Positions 1-8,493 of a DNA stretch of 64,000 nt are shown here, piece by piece. This DNA is from DASRBN01 sp035294305. Lineage in GTDB: Bacteria > Chloroflexota > Ktedonobacteria > Ktedonobacterales > Ktedonobacteraceae. Where the stretch lies: positions 124,001-188,000 of the forward strand of contig DATGLD010000008.1 of NCBI GenBank assembly GCA_035294305.1, given 5' to 3'. The notes beneath the pieces were generated by a model. It was not told where the DNA came from. It saw only the letters and a list, made by a program, of their open reading frames with translations, and did no database searches. Position 1 is the stretch's first letter. The number at the start of each line of letters is the position of its first letter. The position numbers were made by a program, and so were the translations under genes.

Positions 1-46
1 CCCGTAGGGGCCGATTGATCACACCGGCCGCCGATTGATCGGCCCT
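1..46. repeat. Intergenic repeat family A, two half copies
   Basis: The stretch holds GTAGGGG followed by CCGATTGATC, then a second CCGATTGATCGGCC, so the GATTGATC core occurs twice within 46 bases. The same core next to GTAGGGG recurs in many other gaps of this window (for example 17584, 22281, 35113). No gene is visible between here and the end of the formate dehydrogenase gene. Confidence 0.6.
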
Positions 47-98
47 GTGTGTTTGCCTTTCAGAAGATTCGATTGCCATACGATTCCCTCTTGTACTA

Positions 99-160
99 GC
101 GCAGGGGCCAGATGTATCACGCCCCGGCCTTTGTGAGGCGCGATAATCTGCTCCCTACGG
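99..160. repeat. Imperfect inverted pair of family A repeats after fdhA
   Basis: A left arm (about 101-124, with AGGGGCCAGATGTATCACGC) faces a right arm (about 137-160) that reads on the other strand as GTAGGGAGCAGATTATCGCG. The arms match over about 23 bases with a few mismatches and would form a hairpin. The right arm overlaps the fdhA stop codon, so the hairpin could serve as the terminator or 3' end protector of that message. The repeat match is seen in the sequence; the terminator role is inferred. Confidence 0.5.
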
Positions 161-3100
161 CTCGCGTAGCTGGCCGGAGCGCACATTGCACATGAACGCC
201 TTGGCCTCTTCGATACTCACATTTGGCTCCAATACCATATGTGCCAGGTCATTCGTAATGCTACCCGTCACCTTGCCCTGGAAACCCCAGTGAAACGGCA
301 ATCCGATTTGATGCACCACACGTCCCTTGATGCGCAATGGCCTCATGCGCCGTGTCACCATCGCCCGTGCCTCGATCTCGCCACGTGGCGTACTGATGAT
401 GATCCACTCTCCATGGCGAATCTTCCGTTCGGCGGCCAGTTCCGGGCTTAGCTCCGCGAAAAGAGACGGCTGCAGCGCGTTGAGCCAGGGCATCCAGCGC
501 GTCATCGGACCGCTCACATGGTGTTCTGTCAGCCGGTAAGTGGTAATCACGATAGGATAGCGCTCATCTCCTACCGTAGACAGGATATTGTCAGGCCGGT
601 CCTGGAAGTACTTTGCCGCCGGATTGCTTTGCTGCCTGTACAACGCATTTGGTACCGGGGCCTCTACTGCTTCATAGTGGGTGGGTAACGGTCCATCTTT
701 GAGCCCTTTTGGCGCAAATAGCCAGCCTTTACCATCCGGCTTCATGATGAACGGATCGCTGCCGGAATGCGCATCCATCCCGACTGCATCCGGGGGAGGT
801 CTATAGCCCGGCGGTTTGTTCGCGGGAAAGTCTGGAACATCCACTCCTGTCCATTTCTGCTGCTCCTCGTCCCACCAAACATACTTCTTGCGCTCCGACC
901 AGGGTCGTCCCTGTGGGTCCGCAGAGGCCCGGTTATAGAGGATGCGCCGGTTGGCAGGCCATGCGAATCCCCATTGCAGGAATGTATATCCTTCCGGGTT
1001 TCGCGATGCCGCCCGGTTATTTCCAGGTTCCGGGTACACACCGCTATAGATCCATGAACCGCAGGCCGTGCTGCCGTCACTTTTCAGCACCGTAAAATTC
1101 GGCACATGCGGTGCGTCACGCAGTGTATATCTTCCCCCTTTGCCGTCATCGTGGCTATCTGGCGGTTGCACGTAATAGCCGTTAATCTCTTTCAATACCA
1201 GTAGCGCATCCGGCTCATCAGTAATGCGCGATCCCGGTTCGGGCTCCTCGCGTTCGTAATCCCACGTCAATGCCTGCAGCGGGCGGTCTCTCGCCTCCTT
1301 GCTCTCAGCATACAGCTCTTTCAAACGCTTGCCCAGCTGGTAAACAAACCACAGGTCGGAGCGAGCATCGAGCGGGGGATCGACCGCCTTGTCGCGCCAT
1401 TGGATCAGGCGCTGTGTGTTGGTGAAGCTGCCCTCTTTTTCCGTCGAAGCGGCGGCAGGCAGTAGAAACACCTCCGTCTTGATCTTGCTCGAGTCCACCG
1501 GTTCCGTCTCTGGCCCAAATCCTGGCTGCTTGTACCAGAATGCGGCTGATTCGACTTCATACAGGTCACGCACCACCATCCAGTCCAGTTGTTCCAGCGC
1601 CTTGCGCTGCATGCGCGCGTTCGTGCTGCCCGCCGCGGGGTTTTGCCCAAACAACAAATAGCCCTTGACCTTGCCGTCCAGCATCGCATAGCTGGTTGGC
1701 AGGTGCGAATGGTCACCGGTAATCTTGGGCAGCCAGCGATACGCGCAGTTGCCATCCTCCTCGTTGGCGGCATCTCCATACCACGCCTGTAACAGGCTGC
1801 GAATATAAGCCGGGGTGTTTGACCACCAACCCAGCTTTTGCCCTGCGCTATCGATGTACTCCTGCAAGGTCTGCTGTGACTGTACATTTGAAGGCGCATC
1901 CCTCTTTTCTCCCCAGGTGGTTGCATCAGGAGAATCTTCCGCGCGCGGCCGCGGCTGCACGAACGCTGCTGGCTGTGGCATGTAACCTGCCAGCAGATCG
2001 TACAAAGTCGGCACATCCGTCGAACCCTGGATCGAGGCGTGTCCGCGCAAGGCCATGATACCCCCACCCGGACGACCAATATTGCCCAGCAGCAATTGCA
2101 ACATCGCCGCCGTGCGAATGATCTGTACCCCTTTCGATTGCTGCGTCCAGCCAACCGCGTAGCAGATGGCCGATGTACGTTCCCGCCCGGAGTTCTCGAT
2201 CAGCGTCTGCGCGACCTTCAACCACTCCTCGCGTGGTACTCCACACACCTGCTCCACCATTTCCGGCGTGTAGCGAGCAAAATGGCGCCGCATAATCTGG
2301 AAAACGCACATTGGATGCTGCAACGTCGGGTCGGTTAAGGGTCGACCATGTTCGTCACGCTGGTACTCCCAGCTGCTCTGGTCGGCATAGGTGCCCGTTT
2401 CAGGATCATAACCGGAGAAGATTCCATCCAGGTCCTCGGTATCGCGGTAATCCTCTCGAATCAATGTCGCGGCGTTCGTGTAATTCACCACGTACTCATG
2501 AAAATAGCCGCCGCTTTCAAGCAGGTGACGAATAATCGCACCCAGAAATACAATATCGCTACCTGCGCGGGTCGCAACATATAGATTGGCCAGGGCCGAG
2601 GTGCGCGAGTAGTGGGGGTCCACATGTATTACTTTCGCCCCGCGTTCCTTCGCCTTGACGACATTCGCAAAAGCCACAGGATGGGCCTCCGCCATATTGC
2701 TGCCCATAATTAAAATGGCATCGCTATTCACCAGGTCCTGTGGAAATGTTGTGGCGCCGCCACGTCCAAGCGTTGTACCCAGACCGGGTACCGTCGAACT
2801 GTGTCATATACGGGCCTGGTTCTCAATAGAGACAATTCCCAATCCGCCGGTGAAGAGCTTCTTCATTAAATAATTCTCTTCAACATCCAACGTAGCCCCG
2901 CCAAGCGATGCAATGCCCAGCGTGTGATTCACCTCGCGCCCATCGGGAAGGCGCTCCACAAAGGTCTCATCGCGCGTCTTCTTAATGCGTTGCGCAATTT
3001 GCTCCATCGCCCATTCCAGCGACTTCACTTCCCAATGGTCGCTGTACGGCGCGCGATAAAGCACCTGTTTCAAACGGCTCGGATTGACCGTGTACTGGAA

Positions 3101-3370
3101 AGTCGCCGATCCCTTCGGGCAAAGCGTCCCATGATTAATTGGACTATCGGGATTGCCCTCGATATCAATCACCTCACCATCCTTTACGTACACATTCAAT
3201 CCACAGCCCACTGCACAGTAGGGGCACACGCTCTTCACCACCCTCGCATCTCGTATGCGAGGAACTTTCGTCCGGCTCTCGCTGCTGAAAGGTTGTGTTC
3301 TGGAGCCAATCTGCATCACCTCGGAGATGGTGCCTTGTACGGGTGCGGGTAACATTGAAATCTCTTGCAT
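155..3370 (-). CDS. fdhA: Formate dehydrogenase catalytic subunit, selenoprotein (Sec189)
   Basis: Molybdenum/tungsten bis-MGD formate dehydrogenase large subunit, oxidising formate to CO2. The frame is open for 188 codons, meets one TGA at 2804-2806, and stays open in the same frame to a TAG at 155-157, giving 1071 residues if the TGA is read as selenocysteine. The residues around it (NQARI-U-HSSTVPG) are exactly where the family has its active-site Sec or Cys. Cys49, Cys52, Cys56 and Cys84 form the N-terminal 4Fe-4S site. There is no twin-arginine signal, so the enzyme is probably cytoplasmic, like the actinobacterial form. No iron-sulfur or membrane partner subunit lies next to it in this window, and the Sec machinery (selA, selB, selD, tRNA-Sec) must be elsewhere. 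An AGAGG lies just 5' of the chosen ATG; Met6 is an alternative start. Confidence 0.95.
2775..2806 (-). promoter_or_regulatory. Bacterial SECIS element with its UGA codon
   Basis: Directly after the UGA (2806-2804) there are 18 bases, then the loop GGUCU (2785-2781) closed by a perfect 6-bp stem, GUACCC (2791-2786) with GGGUAC (2780-2775). The GGUCU loop and the 18-base distance from UGA to loop are the same as in the Escherichia coli fdhF SECIS as I recall it, where SelB binds the loop G and U. This is strong evidence that the UGA is decoded rather than a frameshift or nonsense mutation. Confidence 0.92.
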
Positions 3371-4124
3371 AATCCTCTTCTTTCTCTCGTGCAGTCGTCT
3401 AACTCACCGCCGGCGTGCGACGTAGGTATAAAACGCATCGCGTCCAGGGGAGGCGTCCGCTGATAAAAGTAAAGGTGGCTCAAGCCCGAGTCTACTAGTA
3501 ATATTTTATCACTTTTTTTCTCTGGTAGCCCGGTTCCACGCCAGCAGCGAATACAATATCTCGTCATGTCGCCTGCTACCCATCAATCGATCCCGCGTGG
3601 CTGCAAAAAAAATCTTAAAAGCCGGGCTGTAGGGACAGTGGTTTGTCCCTGTCCTCATGACCCCCATCAATGTCTCCCAATCCATCATTTGCCAGGAAAC
3701 TCCCCATTCGACAAAAATCAAGTAAACAATAGACTTGATTACTTGTAGGGTTTGAGATATACTTCCTGAAAGCCAATATTTTGACACACTTAAATGTGCT
3801 CTGGCACACAATGAAGTACGCCAGCTAATTTTGATATGCAAGTCCACTCTTCCTGTCCTGCCAGAGTGCTTTGCAATGGCCGCATAGACTGCGACTACTA
3901 CCGCTCCGACCGGATGACGGCGAAGCCGTAGCCGCGCTGTAGCGTGCTGATTGATCCAGCGCGCCGGTGTTTCCGGTCGGAATAAGATCGTGAGATTCAG
4001 CGTGCCGGCGTTGACCTGTTCATTGAATAAGGAACCGGGCAGGACGGTCAGATGCCTTTGTCTGGGGCAAAGGTCAGATATCTCAATCGTGCATCCACAG
4101 CAATAGAAGGGGCTGACGACACTC
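3371..4124. other. Non-coding gap between fdhA and ftsH (divergent)
   Basis: No convincing gene. It holds an AGGGACA/TGTCCCT hairpin (3631-3650, loop of six), an inverted repeat AATCAAGT/ACTTGATT (3716-3723 and 3733-3740) and a consensus -35 TTGACA at 3781-3786 without a clear -10 at the right distance. Open frames on either strand here lack family features and ribosome sites, and the longest one runs backwards into ftsH, so I regard them as chance. Confidence 0.6.
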
Positions 4125-5972
4125 ATGCAACCATTGAAACAAGATAACCGGGAACCGAAAGTTCCTGATCGGGGCCGGCCCGCGCCAAAAACAGCTAAAA
4201 AAAGGCTCGGCTGGCTTCGTTTTGGCCTTCCTGCAATTCTCCTATTTCTAGGAATGATGATCGTTACAGCCATAGCGATTCGTGTTGTAGTCGGCAATAG
4301 CGGCCAGGCGAATACGTTGGATGAACCAATTAGCTATGTGTTGAACCTTGCCGATCAGCATGCGCTCCAATCCGTCACTATTAGTGGCGATGATATTTAC
4401 GCTACCGCTAAAAATGGCCAGCAGTATCATGCCATAAAAGAAGATGGGCAATCTGTCACGGAAATTTTCCGTCATGATGGGGTCACGGTTACCGTTGACG
4501 CTGGACAGCCCAATGCCTGGGTCCAGGGCGTCATAGACGTTGTCTTCGTTGCGCTCGTTGCCGGCGTGCTGCTTTTCTTCTTGCGTCGTGGTGGCCTGGG
4601 CAGCCAGTTCAGTACGTTTGCGCGCTCGAAAGCCAAACGCTTCAATGAAACGCATCCTACCGTGCTCTTTAAGGATGTTGCCGGCGTCGATGAAGCCAAG
4701 ATCGAATTGCAGGAGATCGTTGAGTTCCTCAAATATCCCGAACGCTTTACTGCGATGGGGGCTCGTATCCCCAAGGGTGTCTTGCTCGTCGGAGCGCCCG
4801 GCACCGGCAAAACCCTCATTTCCCGTGCCGTGGCGGGCGAGGCCAATGTCGCATTCTATAGTATCAGCGGCTCCGAATTTGTCGAAATGTTCGTCGGCGT
4901 TGGCGCATCGCGTGTCCGTGACCTCTTCAAAGAGGCCAAAGAACATACCCCCTGCATCGTCTTCATCGACGAAATCGACGCCGTAGGGCGCCAGCGTAAC
5001 AACACCGGTACCGGTGGCAACGACGAGCGCGAGCAAACCCTCAACCAGCTCCTCGTTGAAATGGATGGCTTCGATAAGCAAACCAATATCGTCGTTATTG
5101 CAGCCACCAACCGCCCCGATGTGCTCGACCCCGCTCTCCTGCGCCCCGGGCGCTTTGATCGCCAGGTCATGCTTGATAAGCCCGATATTCGCGGGCGCCT
5201 CGCTATCCTCGAAGTCCATGCCCAGGGCAAACCTTTTGCCGAAGATGTTACCCTGACTGGCCTTGCGCGTCAGACTGTCGGCTTCTCCGGCGCCGACCTC
5301 GCCAACTTGCTCAATGAGGCCGCCTTACTCGCCGCCAGGCGCGGCCAGGGCGTTATCAGCAAACCGGAACTCGACGAGGCTATCCTGCGCGTTATGGCCG
5401 GGCCCGAACGCAAGAGCCGTGTGATTACCGAGGCCGAAAAGTCCATCATCGCCTATCATGAAGTTGGCCATGCCATTGTCATGCGTTCCATTCCGGGCGC
5501 CGATCCCGTCCAGAAGGTAACAGCCATCGCGCGTGGTATGGCTCTCGGCATCACCGTTCAGGCTCCCAGCGAAGACCGCTATCTCATGCGCCGTTCTGAA
5601 CTGCTCGCCAAGATGGCCGGTGCCATGGGTGGACGGGCCGCCGAAGAAATCATCTTTGGCGATATCACTACCGGGGCCAGTCAGGATATCGAGTATGTCA
5701 CCAACATTGCGCGCCGTATGGTCTGCGAATTTGGCATGAGCCCATTAGGCAACATCGCCATCAAAAAAGATTCCGATGGCGCCGCTATGATTAGCGCGGA
5801 GACTGCTATGAAGATCGATAAAGAAATCTCTGCCCTCGTCGATCAGGCCTATGAAACCGCGCTCAACATCCTGCGGGAGAAAAAAGACAAATTGATCGAA
5901 ATCGCTGAGCATCTCATCGAAGTCGAAACCATCGACGGTTCCGAACTCGATGCCATGCTCTTTGCCGCATAG
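4125..5972 (+). CDS. ftsH: ATP-dependent zinc metalloprotease FtsH
   Basis: Membrane-anchored AAA+ protease that degrades misfolded membrane proteins and short-lived cytosolic regulators. At 615 residues it has the usual length. Order: a basic N-terminus, membrane helix about 34-56, an extracytoplasmic domain, membrane helix about 135-153, Walker A GAPGTGKT at 223-230, Walker B (VFIDEID) near 279-285, the second region of homology ATNRPDVLDPALLRPGRFDR near 327-346, and the zinc-protease motif HEVGH at 445-449 with the downstream Asp ligand in the TTGASQD segment. All catalytic residues are present. thpR begins five bases after the stop, so the two are probably co-transcribed. The SD is GAAGGGG, a little far from the ATG. 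Confidence 0.97.
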   Translation: MQPLKQDNREPKVPDRGRPAPKTAKKRLGWLRFGLPAILLFLGMMIVTAIAIRVVVGNSGQANTLDEPISYVLNLADQHALQSVTISGDDIYATAKNGQQYHAIKEDGQSVTEIFRHDGVTVTVDAGQPNAWVQGVIDVVFVALVAGVLLFFLRRGGLGSQFSTFARSKAKRFNETHPTVLFKDVAGVDEAKIELQEIVEFLKYPERFTAMGARIPKGVLLVGAPGTGKTLISRAVAGEANVAFYSISGSEFVEMFVGVGASRVRDLFKEAKEHTPCIVFIDEIDAVGRQRNNTGTGGNDEREQTLNQLLVEMDGFDKQTNIVVIAATNRPDVLDPALLRPGRFDRQVMLDKPDIRGRLAILEVHAQGKPFAEDVTLTGLARQTVGFSGADLANLLNEAALLAARRGQGVISKPELDEAILRVMAGPERKSRVITEAEKSIIAYHEVGHAIVMRSIPGADPVQKVTAIARGMALGITVQAPSEDRYLMRRSELLAKMAGAMGGRAAEEIIFGDITTGASQDIEYVTNIARRMVCEFGMSPLGNIAIKKDSDGAAMISAETAMKIDKEISALVDQAYETALNILREKKDKLIEIAEHLIEVETIDGSELDAMLFAA

Positions 5973-5977
5973 TTTCT

Positions 5978-6580
5978 ATGACACGTACATTTATTGCGCT
6001 TGAATTAGATGAATCCCTGCGGCATTTGCTGGATAGCGTGATTGACGGCCTGGCTCACCGCTTGCCAGGCGTACGTTGGGTCGATCCTGCGGGGATCCAC
6101 CTCACCCTCGCCTTTCTGGGCGAGCTTTCGGATGAACAATTGGCGGCAGCTGGGCGGGCTGCCGCAGTGGCGGCACAGCAAAGCAGGCCGTTTGAGCTGT
6201 GCCTGAAAGACCTCGGCGCTTTCGGTTCGCCTCGTCACCCACGTGTCATCTGGATGGGAATCGAAGAGTCATCCGGCAACCTGGTTCGCCTGCATAGCAT
6301 CCTGCATAGAGAACTACTGCAGCGCGGCTTCGAGGTAGATACTCGCCCATTCTCGCCTCACCTGACCCTCGCCCGCGTCAAACAACCACTGAGTCCTGTC
6401 GAGCTGCAAACCTTGCAGCGCCTGCTCGCCAGTAAAGCGTCCGCGTCATCCTCATCTCGCCAATACATGCGGCATTTGAGCGTCATGAAAAGCGAATTAT
6501 CGAGGTCAGGGGCAAGATATACCTGTTTGCAGGCATATGCGCTGGGCAATCACTCTGATAGTTCAGGGGAAATGGAGTAG
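5978..6580 (+). CDS. thpR: RNA 2',3'-cyclic phosphodiesterase (2H family)
   Basis: A 200-residue protein of the 2H phosphoesterase superfamily, formerly called LigT, which opens 2',3'-cyclic phosphates on RNA ends. The two signature motifs are intact: His41-Leu-Thr43 (within IHLTLAFLGE) and His128-Leu-Thr130 (within FSPHLTLARV). The N-terminal strand MTRTFIALEL is typical. It starts five bases behind ftsH and likely shares its transcript. A strong hairpin at 6774-6826 follows in the gap before the convergent secreted-protein genes. Confidence 0.93.
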   Translation: MTRTFIALELDESLRHLLDSVIDGLAHRLPGVRWVDPAGIHLTLAFLGELSDEQLAAAGRAAAVAAQQSRPFELCLKDLGAFGSPRHPRVIWMGIEESSGNLVRLHSILHRELLQRGFEVDTRPFSPHLTLARVKQPLSPVELQTLQRLLASKASASSSSRQYMRHLSVMKSELSRSGARYTCLQAYALGNHSDSSGEME

Positions 6581-6773
6581 AAAACCTCTTTGCACCTCTT
6601 ATTGTACTCCTCGGGTCCAAGCCTTCACCAGGGGACCTGCCTGGTACCCACCGCTTCATTTTGTGCGCAAATCAGGTGCGCGAGATACGAGGAACAGGCC
6701 GAATCTCATCGAACGATTGAGACAAATGGATCTGACCTGATGGCTGTTGACGACCAAATAGGGCAGGGCTCAT

Positions 6774-6826
6774 CGGGTCATGCTCTAGACAGGGACAAGC
6801 CCTGTCCCTGTCTAGAGCATGACCCG
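6774..6826. terminator. Perfect 24-bp hairpin between convergent genes
   Basis: Bases 6774-6797 and 6803-6826 are exact reverse complements around a five-base loop (AGCCC). The hairpin lies between thpR (ends 6580, plus) and a minus-strand gene that stops at 6832, where a bidirectional terminator is expected. There is no T-run on either side, so it may instead be a mobile palindrome; its AGGGACA/TGTCCCT centre recurs at 3631-3650 and 42143-42174. Confidence 0.7.
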
Positions 6827-6831
6827 AGTAA

Positions 6832-8379
6832 TCATTCAGCGTGTGGCACGCATGGATTAGGCATGATACCACTGCTCGAATCGAGATAGCTCCATTGAAT
6901 ATTGGGCGCACCATATTGCAGGTCGCGACCGAAATCATTCACTGTAGAGCCGCGAATATCGTTGCCGAAGGTGAATGTACAACTGTCACCATGCCCGGAT
7001 TGGGCGAAGAATGGATAGAACTCTGCTCCGGGCGGTGGAACCGTACACCTGGCAAGATGATCTCGCGTACACGTTTTTTCCGTGGCCAGCACTTCGGTAT
7101 CGAACTGGAGTGAAGTGTAGGCATGCGTGTAGTCTGACTGGCCATCGGGCGAGCTGACAGGCCCAATGCCATTACCCAGCACCGAACTCATCACGACCGG
7201 TGTCGGTGTATGCCCCGTACCGTCGGGCCAGTCGGGCAAGTAGGATGAGCCATCGAAGTCAACGTCTCCCCCCAATCTGAAATTAAGGCAACCGGGCAGC
7301 GTCGGTCCCTTGAAGCAGGGTGGGTCATCCTTGTCTCCATCTCCACCGGGGCCAGGAGTGAAGTGGCCGATCTCGGTATCGTAACCGACATTGCCCTGTC
7401 CCAGTCCCCAGTTGAGGAAGTTTCCAAATTTCGTCGTCGAGTACTCAGGATGGAAGCTGAACTTCGTTGGTTTGCAGGTATTTAGATCCAGGTCCTCAAA
7501 GCCATTTTTGGCGCTGGCCACCATGTAGCCTGATTTTCCCGTCGTGAGGTCTTCGATCTTGTTCAGCATCCCATCAGAGGTATCTTTGACCGTTATCTTG
7601 AGCTTATCGCCCTGGTTCATCAGCAACGTCTCTTTGTTGGGCGTAAATGTCGAGCTGTTGGCATCAGCCGGCCCAGGAGGCCCGGGCGGAACGCCATTCA
7701 TCTGGATGAATGAAAAGTTGACCGGCTCGGTGCAGTTCGGATTGCAGAAGGACATGTCCGGGTTGCATTCCAGGCTGTCGATGTTCAGCGCGGCACACCA
7801 GTGTGTGCTGTCACAACTGATCTTGTGAATGAACGGGTAAAAGCCGGGAGGATACAGCTGCAACTCGAGGAAGGCAGAGCCTGATGTATTGGGGTCTCCA
7901 GCATAGCGCGCTGGATGATTCTGGTCGCTGTCAGGGATGCAGGGCTTCTGTGGAAACGACCTGGGGTCGCAGATCACCATGCCCACCCAGAGGGCAATCG
8001 TATCCTCAAAGGTCTGAGTTGCCGGTAATGCATGCTCGGTGGGCAGCGTAATCTGCCACTGTACATTATTGCCCGAACCGGGGGAATTCGAGAAGAAGTT
8101 GACCGTTGGCTCGTCGTGGCCAATATAGTGACCGTTGTCATAGAAACGCTCGCCGTCGTAGCCAATGGGGTCAGTACACAGCAGCGTGTCCTTAATCAGC
8201 TTCTGGATTTTACTGAAGCCGTTACAATCCAGGTCGCCCTGGGCGGGAAACGAATAGGTAGCACCTGGCGCAGCAGCTTGAGCAGTAACAGTAGAAATAG
8301 CCGGAGGTAATGCAATCACTGTCAACAAAATCAGGGCAGTTAGTAGCAGTACCAGTTTTGACCGGGTCCGGTTTCTCAT
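6832..8379 (-). CDS. Secreted protein of unknown function, paralogue 1
   Basis: I do not recognise the family. The 515-residue product has a clear signal peptide (basic MRNRTRSK, hydrophobic stretch to about residue 30, Ala-rich cleavage region near AQAAA) and then no membrane helix, so it should be exported. The mature part is rich in Cys, Gly, Pro and Asp, with paired cysteines that suggest disulfides, and motifs shared with its upstream neighbour such as FYDNGHYIGHDEP, NGFEDLDLNTC, DDPPCF, VDFDGSSY, and a C-terminal GAEFYPFFAQSG...FTFGNDI...STVNDFGRD block. The neighbour at 8494-10038 is a clear tandem duplicate. An SD (GGAG, six bases before the ATG) supports the start. Confidence 0.85.
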   Translation of the reverse strand: MRNRTRSKLVLLLTALILLTVIALPPAISTVTAQAAAPGATYSFPAQGDLDCNGFSKIQKLIKDTLLCTDPIGYDGERFYDNGHYIGHDEPTVNFFSNSPGSGNNVQWQITLPTEHALPATQTFEDTIALWVGMVICDPRSFPQKPCIPDSDQNHPARYAGDPNTSGSAFLELQLYPPGFYPFIHKISCDSTHWCAALNIDSLECNPDMSFCNPNCTEPVNFSFIQMNGVPPGPPGPADANSSTFTPNKETLLMNQGDKLKITVKDTSDGMLNKIEDLTTGKSGYMVASAKNGFEDLDLNTCKPTKFSFHPEYSTTKFGNFLNWGLGQGNVGYDTEIGHFTPGPGGDGDKDDPPCFKGPTLPGCLNFRLGGDVDFDGSSYLPDWPDGTGHTPTPVVMSSVLGNGIGPVSSPDGQSDYTHAYTSLQFDTEVLATEKTCTRDHLARCTVPPPGAEFYPFFAQSGHGDSCTFTFGNDIRGSTVNDFGRDLQYGAPNIQWSYLDSSSGIMPNPCVPHAE

Positions 8380-8437
8380 AATGAACTCCTAAAATAAACA
8401 CCCAAGAAGGTACAAATAGTTGAAAGGAAACGAAAAG

Positions 8438-8470
8438 GGGGAAATAGCAAGATAGCCTCGCTATTTCCCC
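8438..8470 (-). terminator. Intrinsic terminator between the secreted paralogues
   Basis: An 11-bp perfect stem (8438-8448 with 8460-8470) and an 11-base loop are followed, reading the minus strand, by CTTTTCGTTTCC. This fits a Rho-independent terminator for the upstream paralogue (8494-10038), or an attenuator that lowers read-through into the downstream one. Confidence 0.7.
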
Positions 8471-8493
8471 TCGCAGGCCGTTCGCTCAAAGCG

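Noticed and set aside
1405..2154. 249-codon frame overlapping fdhA
   Set aside because: Shadow frame on the same strand in another phase; fdhA is clearly the coding frame.
2731..2806. Frameshift or nonsense mutation splitting the formate dehydrogenase gene
   Set aside because: The two parts are in the same frame, the only interruption is UGA at the Sec position, and a SECIS hairpin follows.
3509..4297. 262-codon open frame on the minus strand over the fdhA-ftsH gap
   Set aside because: It runs into the antisense of ftsH, has no SD or recognisable domain, and its composition is unlike the neighbours.
4248..5219. 323-codon open frame antisense to ftsH
   Set aside because: Mirror frame of a well-supported conserved gene.
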